A stretch of DNA of 64,000 nt from Brevibacterium iodinum ATCC 49514. GTDB lineage: Bacteria > Actinomycetota > Actinomycetes > Actinomycetales > Brevibacteriaceae. Of this stretch, positions 54,919-63,885 are shown piece after piece. Location of the stretch: positions 33,040 through 97,039 of the forward strand of contig NZ_FXYX01000013.1 in the NCBI RefSeq assembly GCF_900169265.1, read 5' to 3'. Numbering within the stretch: position 1 is the first letter of the stretch; the number at the start of each line of letters is the position of its first letter. Below the pieces are notes generated by a model, which did not search any database, was not told the DNA's origin, and was given only the letters and a program-made list of their open reading frames with translations. A program made the translations under genes and the position numbers.

Positions 54919-56093
54919 ACGCGCCCCTTTCGCAGGATGACGAGCAGGAAGGCACCGCCGCCGACGATCTCGATGATGATCGACACGACGCCTTCCGCGT
55001 AGAAGATGTTCTTCATGACGAAGTACGCCCCACCGAGGACGACGAAGCCGATGAGCGCCGCCATCGGGAAGAGCCGTTTGTGGTCATAGGTGTCGGCGAA
55101 CTGGTAGGCGAGCATCGCGACGAGGAACCCGAGGAAGACCATCGGCCCGATCATCGATACCGACACGGCCATGAGGATGGAGACGAAGAAGAGGACCTTG
55201 AGCAGTTCGCCCTTGAAGTTCAGCCCCAGATTGCTCGTCATGTCCCGGCCCAGCGCCAGCACGTTCAGCCGCGAGGAGCAGAGGTAGAGGCCCAGACAGG
55301 CGAACAGGCACAGCGGGATGGAGACCGGCAGGTAGCTCGAATCCGAGTTCGAGATCGACCCGAACAGACGGGCCGAGAGGATGTCGAATTCGCTCGGCGT
55401 GAGCGTCCGCTGCATGAACGTCGCGACCGAGCCCAGTCCCCCGCCGATGACGACGCCGATGAGCAGCATGAGCGCCACCGACGAGTGCCGCCCGGACAGC
55501 AGCCACCCGTAGAGTGCCAGCGACAGACCGACCATGAGCCCCAGCTGAACGACGAAGGGCACGAGCCCCTTGAGCTCGACGATCGCGGTGACCCCGAAGA
55601 AGTACATCGCCGACGTCTGGATCGCGACGTAGAGCGACTCGAATCCCATGATCGGCGGTGTGATGATGCGGTTGTTCGTCACGGTCTGGAAGGCGACCGT
55701 GGCGAAGGACTGGCAGAGTGCGACCATGGCGATGACGACGAGGTTCGTCAGCCGCAGCTGCGCGATCAGCCAGAAACCGGGGTCGGTGATCGGCATCGGA
55801 TTGTCCCAGGCCAGGATGCCCAGCGCGATCCCCGCCGAGGCGACCGCCAGCACGATGATCATCGTCCAATACCGGCGCACGGACTTCGCCGTCGGCAGCG
55901 GTCCGGAACTCCGCGACGGCCGTCCCGGCCGATGACGCGAACGCTCGGCTCCTCGCCGAGGCGGCTGACAGTCCCGTACGTCCGCGGCCTCCGAGCCCGC
56001 ACCGGAAGCGCCGGCATCAGCGTTCCGGTCGGCCGCCTCGGTGACGGTGTGTGCCGGGTTCTCGGTTTCGTCCTTCGCGCGCATGCGGATCAT
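54915..56093 (-). CDS. Iron-siderophore ABC transporter permease (second)
   Basis: FecCD-family permease of 392 residues with about nine helices: LRLTNLVVIAMVALCQSFAT, NRIITPPIMGFESLYVAIQT, LALYGWLLSGRHSSVALMLL, ALGRDMTSNLGLNFKGELLK and SMIGPMVFLGFLVAMLAYQF, the coupling region that meets the ATPase. The first ~75 residues are an odd hydrophilic Arg/Ala/Glu-rich extension (DCQPPRRGAERSRHRPGRPS) that includes an exact copy of the 14-base word read in the opposite sense to most genic copies. Start ATG at 56093 overlaps the first permease stop (ATGA). Works with the first permease as a heterodimer. Confidence 0.93.
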   Translation of the reverse strand: MIRMRAKDETENPAHTVTEAADRNADAGASGAGSEAADVRDCQPPRRGAERSRHRPGRPSRSSGPLPTAKSVRRYWTMIIVLAVASAGIALGILAWDNPMPITDPGFWLIAQLRLTNLVVIAMVALCQSFATVAFQTVTNNRIITPPIMGFESLYVAIQTSAMYFFGVTAIVELKGLVPFVVQLGLMVGLSLALYGWLLSGRHSSVALMLLIGVVIGGGLGSVATFMQRTLTPSEFDILSARLFGSISNSDSSYLPVSIPLCLFACLGLYLCSSRLNVLALGRDMTSNLGLNFKGELLKVLFFVSILMAVSVSMIGPMVFLGFLVAMLAYQFADTYDHKRLFPMAALIGFVVLGGAYFVMKNIFYAEGVVSIIIEIVGGGAFLLVILRKGRV

Positions 56094-57172
56094 CCGACCT
56101 TCCGCTGGCGCAGCAGCAGGGCGACGAACACGGCCGCCCCCACGACACCGAGAATGAGGGAGACGGGCACTTCGAAGGGCATGACGATGATCCTGCCGAT
56201 GAGGTCGCAGATGGTGACGATCGCGATGCCGAGCAGGCACACCCAGGGCAGGTTCGAGCGCAGGTCGTCGCCGCGGATGAGCGAGACGATGTTCGGCACG
56301 ATGAGGCCGAGGAACGGCAGGTTGCCGACGACGACGGTGACCACTCCGGTCGCAATCGCCACGAACACGGTGCCCAGCAGCAGGATCTGGTTGTAGTTGA
56401 GACCGACGTTGGTGGCGATCTCCTTGCCGAGCCCTGCCACGGTGAAGCGGTCGGCGAGAATGAAGATGGCGACGACGACGGCCGCGACGATCCACAGGGT
56501 CTCGTACTGGCCGCGCAGGATCGACGTGAAGCTGCCGGCGAACCAGATGCCCAGCGACTGCAGCATATCCGTCTGCACCGCGATGAAGGTCGAAACGGCG
56601 CCGACAACGGCGCCGAGCATGATGCCGACGATGGGCACGATGAGCGAGGACTTCAGCGAGACGCGCCGGAGGAAGACGAAGAAGACGAGTGTGCCGATGA
56701 ACGCGGCGATGATCGCCCCGACCATGCGTGCCGCGATCGAGGCATCGGGGTAGATGATGACGGTGAGCATGAGCCCGAGGCCCGCCCATTCGGTGGTGCC
56801 CGTCGTCGTCGGTTCGACGAAGCGGTTCTGCGTGAGCAGCTGCATGACGAGTCCGCACATCGCCATCGCAGCTCCGGCGAGGACGAGGGCGATGGTGCGC
56901 GGGATCCGCGTGATCTGGAACATCTGCGCCCCGCCGTCCCCGCCGAAGACGTCATAGACGCCGGTGAACAGGGAGAGGGCGAGGAGGCCTGCGACCCCGA
57001 GGAAGCCCAGCAGCAACGGCCATCCGAACAGGGATCCCTTCGCCGAGGCGGCCCCGCGTGCGGACGAGACTGCCGTCCCGCTGGGCGACGGATCGACCGT
57101 TCCCTGTGGGGACTCAGCCGTCCGGTTGCGTCGGGCTTCGTTCCGACGTCGGGCCGCCTCGGCGAGGGTCAT
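56090..57172 (-). CDS. Iron-siderophore ABC transporter permease (first)
   Basis: FecCD-family permease of ~360 residues with nine to ten helices: LFGWPLLLGFLGVAGLLALS, QITRIPRTIALVLAGAAMAM, LTQNRFVEPTTTGTTEWAGL, SLIVPIVGIMLGAVVGAVST, VGNLPFLGLIVPNIVSLIRG. Codons 3-7 of the gene (LAEAA) are an exact copy of the 14-base word, so the repeat lies at the start of the coding region. The first 45 residues are a low-complexity hydrophilic extension. The start is ATG 57172 (TGATG overlap with the binding-protein stop) or GTG 57175. Confidence 0.93.
   Translation of the reverse strand: MTLAEAARRRNEARRNRTAESPQGTVDPSPSGTAVSSARGAASAKGSLFGWPLLLGFLGVAGLLALSLFTGVYDVFGGDGGAQMFQITRIPRTIALVLAGAAMAMCGLVMQLLTQNRFVEPTTTGTTEWAGLGLMLTVIIYPDASIAARMVGAIIAAFIGTLVFFVFLRRVSLKSSLIVPIVGIMLGAVVGAVSTFIAVQTDMLQSLGIWFAGSFTSILRGQYETLWIVAAVVVAIFILADRFTVAGLGKEIATNVGLNYNQILLLGTVFVAIATGVVTVVVGNLPFLGLIVPNIVSLIRGDDLRSNLPWVCLLGIAIVTICDLIGRIIVMPFEVPVSLILGVVGAAVFVALLLRQRKVG
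57154..57167. repeat. CCGCCTCGGCGAGG word at the permease start
   Basis: Exact copy of the word lying three bases inside the start codon of the first permease gene and downstream of the binding-protein stop. It encodes L-A-E-A there. Confidence 0.8.
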
Positions 57173-58161
57173 CACTTCTGAGCTTCGAGCTTGTCGGCGA
57201 AGTCGTTGAAGAACTCGGTGTAGGTCTGGATGCCTTCGTTGAGATAGGTGTCCTCGGGGAAGTAGACGATCTTGTCAGCCTTGATCGCGGGAACATCCTT
57301 GAGTGCTTCGGAGTCTTCGAGGACTTCGGCGGCCGGGGCCGAACCTTCGTCGCGGTCTTCAGGGGCGAAGGAGGCGTCGCGGTCGAGGACGATCATGAGG
57401 TCCGGGTTCGACTTCGCGATGGCTTCGACGGAGATGTCGTCGCCCTGGTGGTCTTCGCTGCCTTCTTCGACCTCGAGGGCCGGGTCGAGGTCGAGGATGT
57501 CGAAGACAGGGCCGACGGTGCGGCCGACCGACGGTGCGGCATAGCCGATGTCGCCGGCCGAGGTGATCAGGCCCATGGCCTTGTCGTTGTCGTCGTAGGC
57601 GGCCTTGGCGCGTTCGATGGAGGCGTCGAAGTCGTCAACGAGCTTCTTCCCTTCATCCTGCTTTCCGAAGACCTCGCCGAGGACCTCGGTCTGACGGCGC
57701 AGCTCGGCGTCGAAGTCCTCTTCGTCGCGGGGATCGAGTTCGAGCACGGTTGCTTCGGGGGCCAGCTTGGCCAGGTCGTCATGGAACTGGGCGAATCGCT
57801 GACCGTTGACGATGAGATCGGGCCCCGCCTCGACGACCTTCTCGAGGTCGGGTTCGCGGTGGCTGCCGAGGTCGAGGATGGAATCATCCTGGGCGTAGTC
57901 GAGGTCGTCGCTCATCAGAGAGACGGCGCCGCCCTTGAGCTCGATGCCCCAGTCGCTGAGGGTCTGGAATGTGCGGTTGTCGGTGGCCACGACCGACTTC
58001 GGCGGGGAGGCGACGGTCTGCTTGCCGTTGTTGTCCTCGACCTCGACCGTGGAGCCGGAGTCATCGGCCTGCGCCGAATCGGAGTCTGCCGATCCGCAGC
58101 CAGCCAGAGTGAGAGCGACAACGCCGGCCAGGGCGCTCAGTTGAAGGCGAGTCGAAACCAT
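57172..58161 (-). CDS. Iron-siderophore ABC transporter substrate-binding lipoprotein
   Basis: Lipoprotein receptor of 329 residues that captures an Fe(III)-siderophore outside the cell. The signal and lipobox are LSALAGVVALTLAGC, and the acidic linker is DSDSAQADDSGSTVEVED. The periplasmic-binding-protein-II-like fold of the CeuA/YclQ type is seen in SHREPDLEKVVEAGPDLIVN, GQRFAQFHDDLAKLAPEATV, GYAAPSVGRTVGPVFDILDL and ADKIVYFPEDTYLNEGIQTY. Start ATG at 58161. First gene of the importer operon, with a DtxR-like box 56 bases upstream, so expression should rise when iron is scarce. Confidence 0.93.
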   Translation of the reverse strand: MVSTRLQLSALAGVVALTLAGCGSADSDSAQADDSGSTVEVEDNNGKQTVASPPKSVVATDNRTFQTLSDWGIELKGGAVSLMSDDLDYAQDDSILDLGSHREPDLEKVVEAGPDLIVNGQRFAQFHDDLAKLAPEATVLELDPRDEEDFDAELRRQTEVLGEVFGKQDEGKKLVDDFDASIERAKAAYDDNDKAMGLITSAGDIGYAAPSVGRTVGPVFDILDLDPALEVEEGSEDHQGDDISVEAIAKSNPDLMIVLDRDASFAPEDRDEGSAPAAEVLEDSEALKDVPAIKADKIVYFPEDTYLNEGIQTYTEFFNDFADKLEAQK

Positions 58162-58216
58162 GGGGTCCCACTTTCAGGAATGAACGTATAAGAAAAGCGT
58201 GTGCGCACACTGAAAG

Positions 58217-58235
58217 TAAGCTTAGCCTATGCTTT
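58217..58235. promoter_or_regulatory. Candidate DtxR/IdeR iron box
   Basis: TAAGCTTAGCCTATGCTTT matches the 19-base DtxR/IdeR consensus (TWAGGTWAGSCTWACCTWA) at about 15 positions. It lies 56 bases upstream of the binding-protein start in an otherwise AT-rich promoter region, exactly where an iron-dependent repressor of this importer would bind. Confidence 0.75.
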
Positions 58236-58315
58236 GAAAATAAAGTCAAAGAAGTATGACGTTATCTGCATCACATCTGAAGGGAGAGCAGATGCGCGCG
58301 TGGTGGGCCCCCGGA

Positions 58316-59281
58316 TCAGATGGCCGCGATGAGGCGGTCGACCTCTTCCTGAGTATCGGCGGCGGCAGTCGGCCCGCCGGATCCTCCGCGACTGACACCC
58401 AGTCCGGCCTCTTCGACGATGACTGCCCCACCGGCGTAGTCGTAGATGCCCAGCCCGCGTTCGGCGTAGCCGTTGACCCGACCTTCGGCGACCATGCACA
58501 GGTCGAGCGCCGCCGATCCGCAGCGACGGATGTCGTCGTAGCCGGTCATGAGGTCTTCGAGCTTGGCCAGCTGGGCTCCGCGGCTGCTCAGCGCATAGGC
58601 GAATCCCGTGGCCAGGAGCCTGCCGGACAGCCCGGCCGGCGTCCCGCGCAGTCGCCGCGCCGGAATGGCGGAGTCGTTTTCGCGGTGGTCGGCCAAGCGC
58701 CCGTCGACCCGAAAGGCGCCACGACCGGCGGCCGCCAACCAGGTGGCATCCAATCCCGGCGAGGCGACGAGTCCGATCTGCCAGTCGCCGAGACCGAGGC
58801 CGGCATCCGCCTCATCTGCGACCGCGCAGACTCCGACGGAGAACGCGTGGTGTTCGATGTTGCGGACATAGTTGACGGTGCCGTCGATCGGGTCGACATG
58901 CCATTCCAGACGCGGGCCGTCGTCAGCGGTCTCGTTGAGTGCACCGGCCCCCGGATCGAAGGCGTGGAGTTTGAACAGGAAGTCCGCCGGGAAGAATTCG
59001 ACCGGGTCGAGGGCTTCCGAACCCTCTTCGCCGACCATGAGGTCATGGGGCCTGACTCGGTTGAGGTAGCCGCGCACAAGCGCTTCGATCTGCGCGTCGG
59101 CGCGAGTGACGAGGTCGTTCGGCGAGGTCTTCGTGTCGACGACACTGGCGTCGAGGCTCGCGCCGAGCAGCGGCCTCCAGGCGACCATCTGCTCCCAGGC
59201 CATGAGTGAGAGGTCGGAGGCGATGCGGATCAGAGAGTGGTCGACGATCTCAGCGGGCAGCGATTCGAGCTCGGAGTTCAT
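58316..59281 (-). CDS. Inositol monophosphatase-family protein
   Basis: A 321-residue Mg-dependent phosphatase of the IMPase/histidinol-phosphatase/CysQ superfamily. Metal motifs are MVGEEGSEAL (EE), WHVDPIDGTVNYV (DPIDGT) and the C-terminal GLGIYDYAGGAVIVEEAGLG (in place of the more usual WDxAAG). Lys in DTKTSPNDLVTRAD also fits. Start ATG at 59281. Substrate could be inositol phosphate, histidinol phosphate or another sugar phosphate. Its stop is 154 bases from the iron operon start; not obviously part of it. Confidence 0.88.
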   Translation of the reverse strand: MNSELESLPAEIVDHSLIRIASDLSLMAWEQMVAWRPLLGASLDASVVDTKTSPNDLVTRADAQIEALVRGYLNRVRPHDLMVGEEGSEALDPVEFFPADFLFKLHAFDPGAGALNETADDGPRLEWHVDPIDGTVNYVRNIEHHAFSVGVCAVADEADAGLGLGDWQIGLVASPGLDATWLAAAGRGAFRVDGRLADHRENDSAIPARRLRGTPAGLSGRLLATGFAYALSSRGAQLAKLEDLMTGYDDIRRCGSAALDLCMVAEGRVNGYAERGLGIYDYAGGAVIVEEAGLGVSRGGSGGPTAAADTQEEVDRLIAAI

Positions 59282-59783
59282 ACGGCCACTCTAGACAACC
59301 CTCTCCGCTTCTCGCCCGGGTGTCCGCCGCCGGCCAGGAACCGCCCAGATCCGCGTCGCGTGTAACAAGACTGCAATACACGGGCAAATATGTACTTCTT
59401 GTATCTAAGCCGCTCCAGGAGGTCAGGAACTCCGATTGCACGGCCTTTCCACCGCACTGGAAACGCACCTGAGGTTGTCGGCAGGGCACTTCAGCATCTG
59501 ATATTTCACAAACAGTCGAAGAGTCGAATCGTGAAGCGATTTCCGCACGCAGGGAAGAATTTTCCTGAAGGCATTCTCAGCCCATCAGTCCCGTTGTCTC
59601 TGTTCGTGCAATTCCTGCTTCCGGTGCCGCGAAGATTCGGTCACGGAATCGGCAGAAAACGTCCATGAATCGCACAAGGGCGGTGATCCATTTCGAGTAT
59701 GGATCACCGCCCTGGTATCTGCGCGGGAAGTTCAAGCACAGAGGGGACCGGCAAGTGTCGTTCTGCCCCTGTGCTCTCTGGGG
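59282..59783. other. AT-richer intergenic region with no recognised gene
   Basis: About 500 bases, noticeably lower in GC than the rest. The open stretches here (for example 59390-59668) lack a ribosome site and coding-like composition. A perfect hairpin at 59677-59713 ends the leftward HTH gene. The IMPase promoter should be in the left part. Nothing else was recognised. Confidence 0.5.
59677..59713. terminator. Perfect 15-bp hairpin after the small HTH gene
   Basis: AGGGCGGTGATCCAT (59677-59691) pairs exactly with 59699-59713 around a 7-base loop. It is 70 bases past the stop of the leftward HTH gene. Confidence 0.75.
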
Positions 59784-60038
59784 TCAGGCTGGGTCGGAGA
59801 CTCCGGCCTTCGGCTCGCTGCGCCTGACGGGACCGTGCCTGCGCACGATCTCCTGCACGGCCTGAGACGAAGTGCCGGCCGCCTCGGCGATCGCACCGAA
59901 AGTCGCGCCCTCTTCCCGTGCGCGCAGGATCGCCATCACGTAGTCGGTGTTGATTTTCGATCGCTGCCGCGCAACCTTTCGGACCGCTCCGACTAATGCG
60001 GCCTGATCGACTGTCAATTCACGAGCTCGACGAGACAT
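59784..60038 (-). CDS. Small helix-turn-helix protein
   Basis: An 84-residue basic protein. Residues ~38-66 (RAREEGATFGAIAEAAGTSS then QAVQEIVRRHG) form a sigma-70 region-4-like or generic helix-turn-helix. The N-terminal half is a charged helix (ELTVDQAALVGAVRKVARQR). Start chosen at the ATG at 60038, which has AAGGGAAG upstream; ATG 60059 is also in frame. The GC of its upstream region is low. Probably a small DNA-binding regulator; targets unknown. Confidence 0.7.
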   Translation of the reverse strand: MSRRARELTVDQAALVGAVRKVARQRSKINTDYVMAILRAREEGATFGAIAEAAGTSSQAVQEIVRRHGPVRRSEPKAGVSDPA

Positions 60039-60285
60039 GGTTTCTTCCCTTGCATTCATGTAGTGGCCCGTTGCCACGAATTGGTGTAGTCCCATTAGAT
60101 ACCACGAATATGTCAATACACCAAGAATTCCCGGATAAAGGAACTCAGGATTCAATCGGGAGCCGTTCTGAGCTTGAGTGATAACGAATCGATAACGTTC
60201 GACCGCTCTGAGCGATGACTGTGCGGATCCCGACCAGGGGTGGAATGTCTCGCTGTTTCGGCAACCCAAGTGGCACAATGCGGAC

Positions 60286-63200
60286 ATGACGACTATGGCC
60301 CATCTCACCGGTGCGAATCGGGCGACCGTCGACGCAGACGGGTCCACGATGACGCTTCCCTCCACTCTGGCAGCCGAGTTCCGTGCAGCAGGCATCCGCG
60401 ATTTCAGCATCGATGACACCGACCGTGCCGCCTATTCCTCGGACGCCTCTCTGTTCCGCCTCGTGCCCGCCGCAGTGGTCTTCCCACACGATGAGGAGGA
60501 GGTGCGCTCCGTCCTGGCGATTGCACGTCGCCTCGGTGCGCCCATCACCAGCCGCGGGGCAGGCACCTCGATCGCCGGCAATGCGATCGGTCGCGGAATC
60601 GTCCTCGACTTCTCTCTCCATATGAACGCCGTCCTCGACCTCGACCCGGATGCAGGATCGGCCTGGGTTGAAGCCGGATGCGTCCATGCCCACCTGCAGA
60701 AACAAGCCAAACCTCATGGTTTGCGCTTCGGTCCCGATCCGTCGACGCACACCCGCTGCACGATCGGCGGGATGATCGGCAACAACGCCTGCGGGCCGCG
60801 GGCCCTCGGCTACGGGCGCACCGGCGACAATGTCCTCGCGCTCAAGGTCATGCTCATCGACGGCACTGTCGTCACCCTCGATGACTCGGACGCCGCGGAG
60901 GTCTTCCCGCGCCTGCACGAACTCGTCGCTGAGAACCTCGGCACGATCCGCACGAACTTCGGCACCTTCTCCCGCCAGGTCTCCGGGTACGGGCTCGAGT
61001 CCCTCCTGCCGGAGAACGGATTCGACGTCCGCCGCGCCTTCGCCGGCACCGAGGGCACCTGGGGCGTCGTCCTCGCCGCGAAGATGCGCCTGGTCAGGGA
61101 GCCGAGTTTCACCTCGGCGGTGGTGCTCGGCTACGCGGACATGGTCGCGGCCGCCCACGATGCGCCGCTGCTGCGCGACTTCCCCGTCGCCGCCTGCGAG
61201 GGGCTCGACTCGCGCATGCTCGATCGGGTCATCGAGACCAAGGGCGCCGAGGCGGTCCCGACACTTCCCGAGGGCGCGGGCTGGCTCGTCGTCGAACTCA
61301 CCGGTGAGGACGAATCCGCACTCAACCAGGAGACTCAGCGCCTCATCGCCGAATCGCAGTCGTTGGACTCTGCTGTCCTCGACGCGGGGGCCGCCGCCGA
61401 GGTGTGGGCGATCCGCGCCGACGGTGCGGGTCTGGTCTCGCGGACCCCGGACGGGCGCGATGCGCACGCGGGATGGGAAGATTCCGCGGTCCCGGTCGAC
61501 CACCTCGGCGATTATCTGCACGACCTCATGGAGCTCCTCGCCGAGTACGGGCTGTGGGGCATTCCCCATGGGCACTTCGGTGACGGCTGTCTGCACATGC
61601 GCGTGGACTTCCCGCTCGAGGACCCAAGCGGTCCGCAGGTGATGCGCGACTTCATGGTCGCGGCCACGAAGCTCGTGGCCCGGCACGGCGGGTCGGTGTC
61701 CGGGGAGCACGGTGACGGCCGGGCCCGGTCCGAACTGCTCAGCCTCATGTACACTCCGGCAGCGCTCGATTTGTTCTCCAAGGTCAAGGCGCTCTTCGAC
61801 CCGCAGCATCTGCTCAATCCGGGCGTCATCGTCGACCCGGACGCTCTCAACGAATCGCTCCGGCTCACTCAGCTGCCGCTGCGGCAGGAGCTGCCGGGGA
61901 CCTTAGCAATGGCCTATGAGGGGGAATCCGCGGGCTTCGCCTCGGCTGTGCACCGGTGCACCGGCGTCGGCAAGTGCCGAGCGGATTCCGCCGCGAGCGG
62001 CGGGACCATGTGCCCGTCCTACCAGGCCACGCGCGATGAACGGCATTCCACACGTGGGCGCGCACGGGTTCTGCAGGAGATGGTGTCCGGGGATCTGCTC
62101 GAGCCTCGCTGGGACTCCCCCGAGGTGCACGAAGCCCTCGACCTGTGCCTGTCGTGCAAGGCCTGCGGGACGGAGTGCCCGACCGGCACGGACATGTCCA
62201 CGTACAAGGCCGAGGTCCTGCACCAGACCTATCAGGGACGGCTGCGGCCGATGAAGCACTATTCGCTCGGGTTCCTTCCGCAGCTCGCCCGCCTAATCAC
62301 CCCGCTCGCGCCGGTCGTCAACCGGGTGTCGGGGCTGCCGGGGCTGACGACCCTGGCGAAGAAGATGGCCGGCGTCGACATTCGTCGCTCGATCCCGCAG
62401 TTCGCGTCCACGACGTTCACGAAATGGTGGGCCACCACCGCCGAGGCGCCACCGCGGTCGCGTACGAACGCCGAGTCTCGCTCGAACGCTGAGTCCCCGG
62501 CCAAGGCGTCGTCACCGGCCTCGGATTCGCTGCGGCCGAACGCTGAGGTCGTGCTGTTCGCCGACTCCTGGTCGAACCATTTCGCTCCGCGCATCCTCGC
62601 CGCGGCCGTCGCCGTGCTCGAGCAGGCCGGTGTGCGTGTGCGAGTGATCGATCAGACCGTGTGCTGCGGGCTGCCGCTCATCTCCACCGGTCAGCTCGAT
62701 GCCGCGAAGGCGAATCTCTCGGAGACGATCACGGCTCTCGATGCCACCGGGGATGTGCCGATCATCGGCGTCGAGCCTTCGTGCTTGGCGACGCTCAAGG
62801 ATGATTCGCTCAAACTCGTCGCCGATGAGGCCTCGCACCGGGTGGCCAACCGAGTGCAGACTCTGGCCCAGCATCTGCTGAGCATCGGCGCCGAACTGCC
62901 GGACCTGTCCGGGATAGAGGCGCTCGTGCAGCCGCATTGTCACCAGTCGGCGGTCTTCGGCAACGCGGCGGATAAGGAGCTGTTGGCCAGGGCAGGAGCG
63001 AATACGGAGTTCCTCGGCGGGTGCTGCGGTCTGGCCGGGAACTTCGGCGTCGAAGACGGCCATTTCGAAACCTCGGTCGCCGTCGCCGAGGTGGCCCTGC
63101 TGCCGGCACTTCGCAACCGGGGACGGGCCGCCGGCGTAGGGTCTCGGACTGGTTCAGGAGTCGATGCTTCGCCGACCGGTGCGACAGGGCCCGGAACGGA

Positions 63201-63366
63201 TGTGTTGCCGAATCGTGCGACGAGTTCAGGTGCAGGCGCCCGGTTGCAGGTCGTTCTTGCCGACGGGTATTCGTGCCGCACGCAGATCACGGATCTCAGT
63301 GACGCCGAGGGCGTGTCGTTGGCCGAGCTCCTCGCCTGGGGATGGGGGCTTCAACCGCGGCGATGA
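60286..63366 (+). CDS. FAD and iron-sulfur oxidoreductase (GlcD-GlpC-type fusion)
   Basis: A 1026-residue respiratory-type dehydrogenase for a D-2-hydroxyacid. The N-terminal PCMH FAD domain is at ~55-230 (FPHDEEEVRSVLAIARRLGA, SRGAGTSIAGNAIGRGIVLD, IGGMIGNNACGPRALGYG). The FAD-oxidase C domain follows, with HGHFGDGCLHMRVDFPL and GGSVSGEHGDGRARSELLS. Then come two [4Fe-4S] motifs (CTGVGKCRADSAASGGTMCP and CLSCKACGTECPTGTD) and two CCG-type domains (VCCGLPLISTG, PHCHQSAVFG, GGCCGLAGNFG). It resembles fused D-lactate/glycolate dehydrogenases. Repeated NAES units and other low-complexity linkers lie at ~62450-62530 and 63130-63240. Start ATG at 60286. Confidence 0.9.
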   Translation: MTTMAHLTGANRATVDADGSTMTLPSTLAAEFRAAGIRDFSIDDTDRAAYSSDASLFRLVPAAVVFPHDEEEVRSVLAIARRLGAPITSRGAGTSIAGNAIGRGIVLDFSLHMNAVLDLDPDAGSAWVEAGCVHAHLQKQAKPHGLRFGPDPSTHTRCTIGGMIGNNACGPRALGYGRTGDNVLALKVMLIDGTVVTLDDSDAAEVFPRLHELVAENLGTIRTNFGTFSRQVSGYGLESLLPENGFDVRRAFAGTEGTWGVVLAAKMRLVREPSFTSAVVLGYADMVAAAHDAPLLRDFPVAACEGLDSRMLDRVIETKGAEAVPTLPEGAGWLVVELTGEDESALNQETQRLIAESQSLDSAVLDAGAAAEVWAIRADGAGLVSRTPDGRDAHAGWEDSAVPVDHLGDYLHDLMELLAEYGLWGIPHGHFGDGCLHMRVDFPLEDPSGPQVMRDFMVAATKLVARHGGSVSGEHGDGRARSELLSLMYTPAALDLFSKVKALFDPQHLLNPGVIVDPDALNESLRLTQLPLRQELPGTLAMAYEGESAGFASAVHRCTGVGKCRADSAASGGTMCPSYQATRDERHSTRGRARVLQEMVSGDLLEPRWDSPEVHEALDLCLSCKACGTECPTGTDMSTYKAEVLHQTYQGRLRPMKHYSLGFLPQLARLITPLAPVVNRVSGLPGLTTLAKKMAGVDIRRSIPQFASTTFTKWWATTAEAPPRSRTNAESRSNAESPAKASSPASDSLRPNAEVVLFADSWSNHFAPRILAAAVAVLEQAGVRVRVIDQTVCCGLPLISTGQLDAAKANLSETITALDATGDVPIIGVEPSCLATLKDDSLKLVADEASHRVANRVQTLAQHLLSIGAELPDLSGIEALVQPHCHQSAVFGNAADKELLARAGANTEFLGGCCGLAGNFGVEDGHFETSVAVAEVALLPALRNRGRAAGVGSRTGSGVDASPTGATGPGTDVLPNRATSSGAGARLQVVLADGYSCRTQITDLSDAEGVSLAELLAWGWGLQPRR

Positions 63367-63380
63367 TCCCGAGGTCAGCG

Positions 63381-63394
63381 CCGCCTCGGCGAGG
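63381..63394. repeat. CCGCCTCGGCGAGG word between convergent stops
   Basis: Exact copy filling the 30-base gap between the FAD/Fe-S oxidoreductase stop and the stop of the stress-protein gene, ending two bases before the latter, as at 116 and 50244. Confidence 0.8.
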
Positions 63395-63396
63395 TT

Positions 63397-63786
63397 TCAG
63401 GCCTTGGCCGTCAGCACCGGGACCTCGGCTTCGAGGAGGATGCGCTGTGCCTGCGAGCCGAGGATGAACTTCCCGATCGCCGAGCGTTTGCGCAGGCCGA
63501 TGACGATGAGCTGAGCTTCGTATTCCTCGGCGAGGTCGTTGAGCGTGCCGGGCAGATCGTCTTCGTGATCGGGCTGGAGCACCTCGACGTCGACATCCGA
63601 TTCCTTGCCGAGGTCGACGATCCGCTTGATCTCGTCCTCACCGATCTCGGTCGGAGCCCCACTGGCACCTCGTCGCTGTGAGTTGATCACGACGGCAGCG
63701 CTCGACCGCAGTTTGGCCTCTGCGAAGCCCGCACGCAGAGCAGCCTCACCCTCGGGAGCGGGTAGGTAGCCAATGAGAATCGTCAT
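63397..63786 (-). CDS. Universal stress protein, UspA family
   Basis: A 129-residue single-domain Usp protein. It begins MTILIGYLPAPEGEAALRAG and has the nucleotide-binding tail IVIGLRKRSAIGKFILGSQA (G-x-R-K-R-S-x-x-G-K-x-x-x-G-S), which indicates an ATP-binding Usp. It ends with the usual EAEVPVLTAKA. Start ATG at 63786. Monocistronic, convergent with the oxidoreductase gene. Role in stress survival is general to the family; no specific trigger is visible. Confidence 0.92.
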   Translation of the reverse strand: MTILIGYLPAPEGEAALRAGFAEAKLRSSAAVVINSQRRGASGAPTEIGEDEIKRIVDLGKESDVDVEVLQPDHEDDLPGTLNDLAEEYEAQLIVIGLRKRSAIGKFILGSQAQRILLEAEVPVLTAKA

Positions 63787-63873
63787 GGCCCCCAGTATAT
63801 GGACTCGTCTTTGGTTCGTTCACGTCGGGATCACGCTTCGGTCAGCAACCCGCAACCCCCATTGCCCCAATTG

Positions 63874-63885
63874 CTACCTGACGGC
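63874..63885. repeat. Half copy of palindrome family A at the window edge
   Basis: CTACCTGACGGC, with the preceding AATTG also matching the flank of copy 1, is the outer part of one arm. After 63885 the sequence diverges and the palindrome is not completed within the window. The break could be a truncation or an insertion boundary. Confidence 0.6.

Noticed and set aside
59390..59668. Small plus-strand ORF in the AT-richer gap
   Set aside because: No ribosome site, Ser/Arg/Pro-rich composition and no hydrophobic or domain pattern.
60145..61809. 554-codon minus-strand ORF opposite the FAD/Fe-S oxidoreductase
   Set aside because: Antisense shadow with Arg/Glu/Val-rich composition and no start signal.
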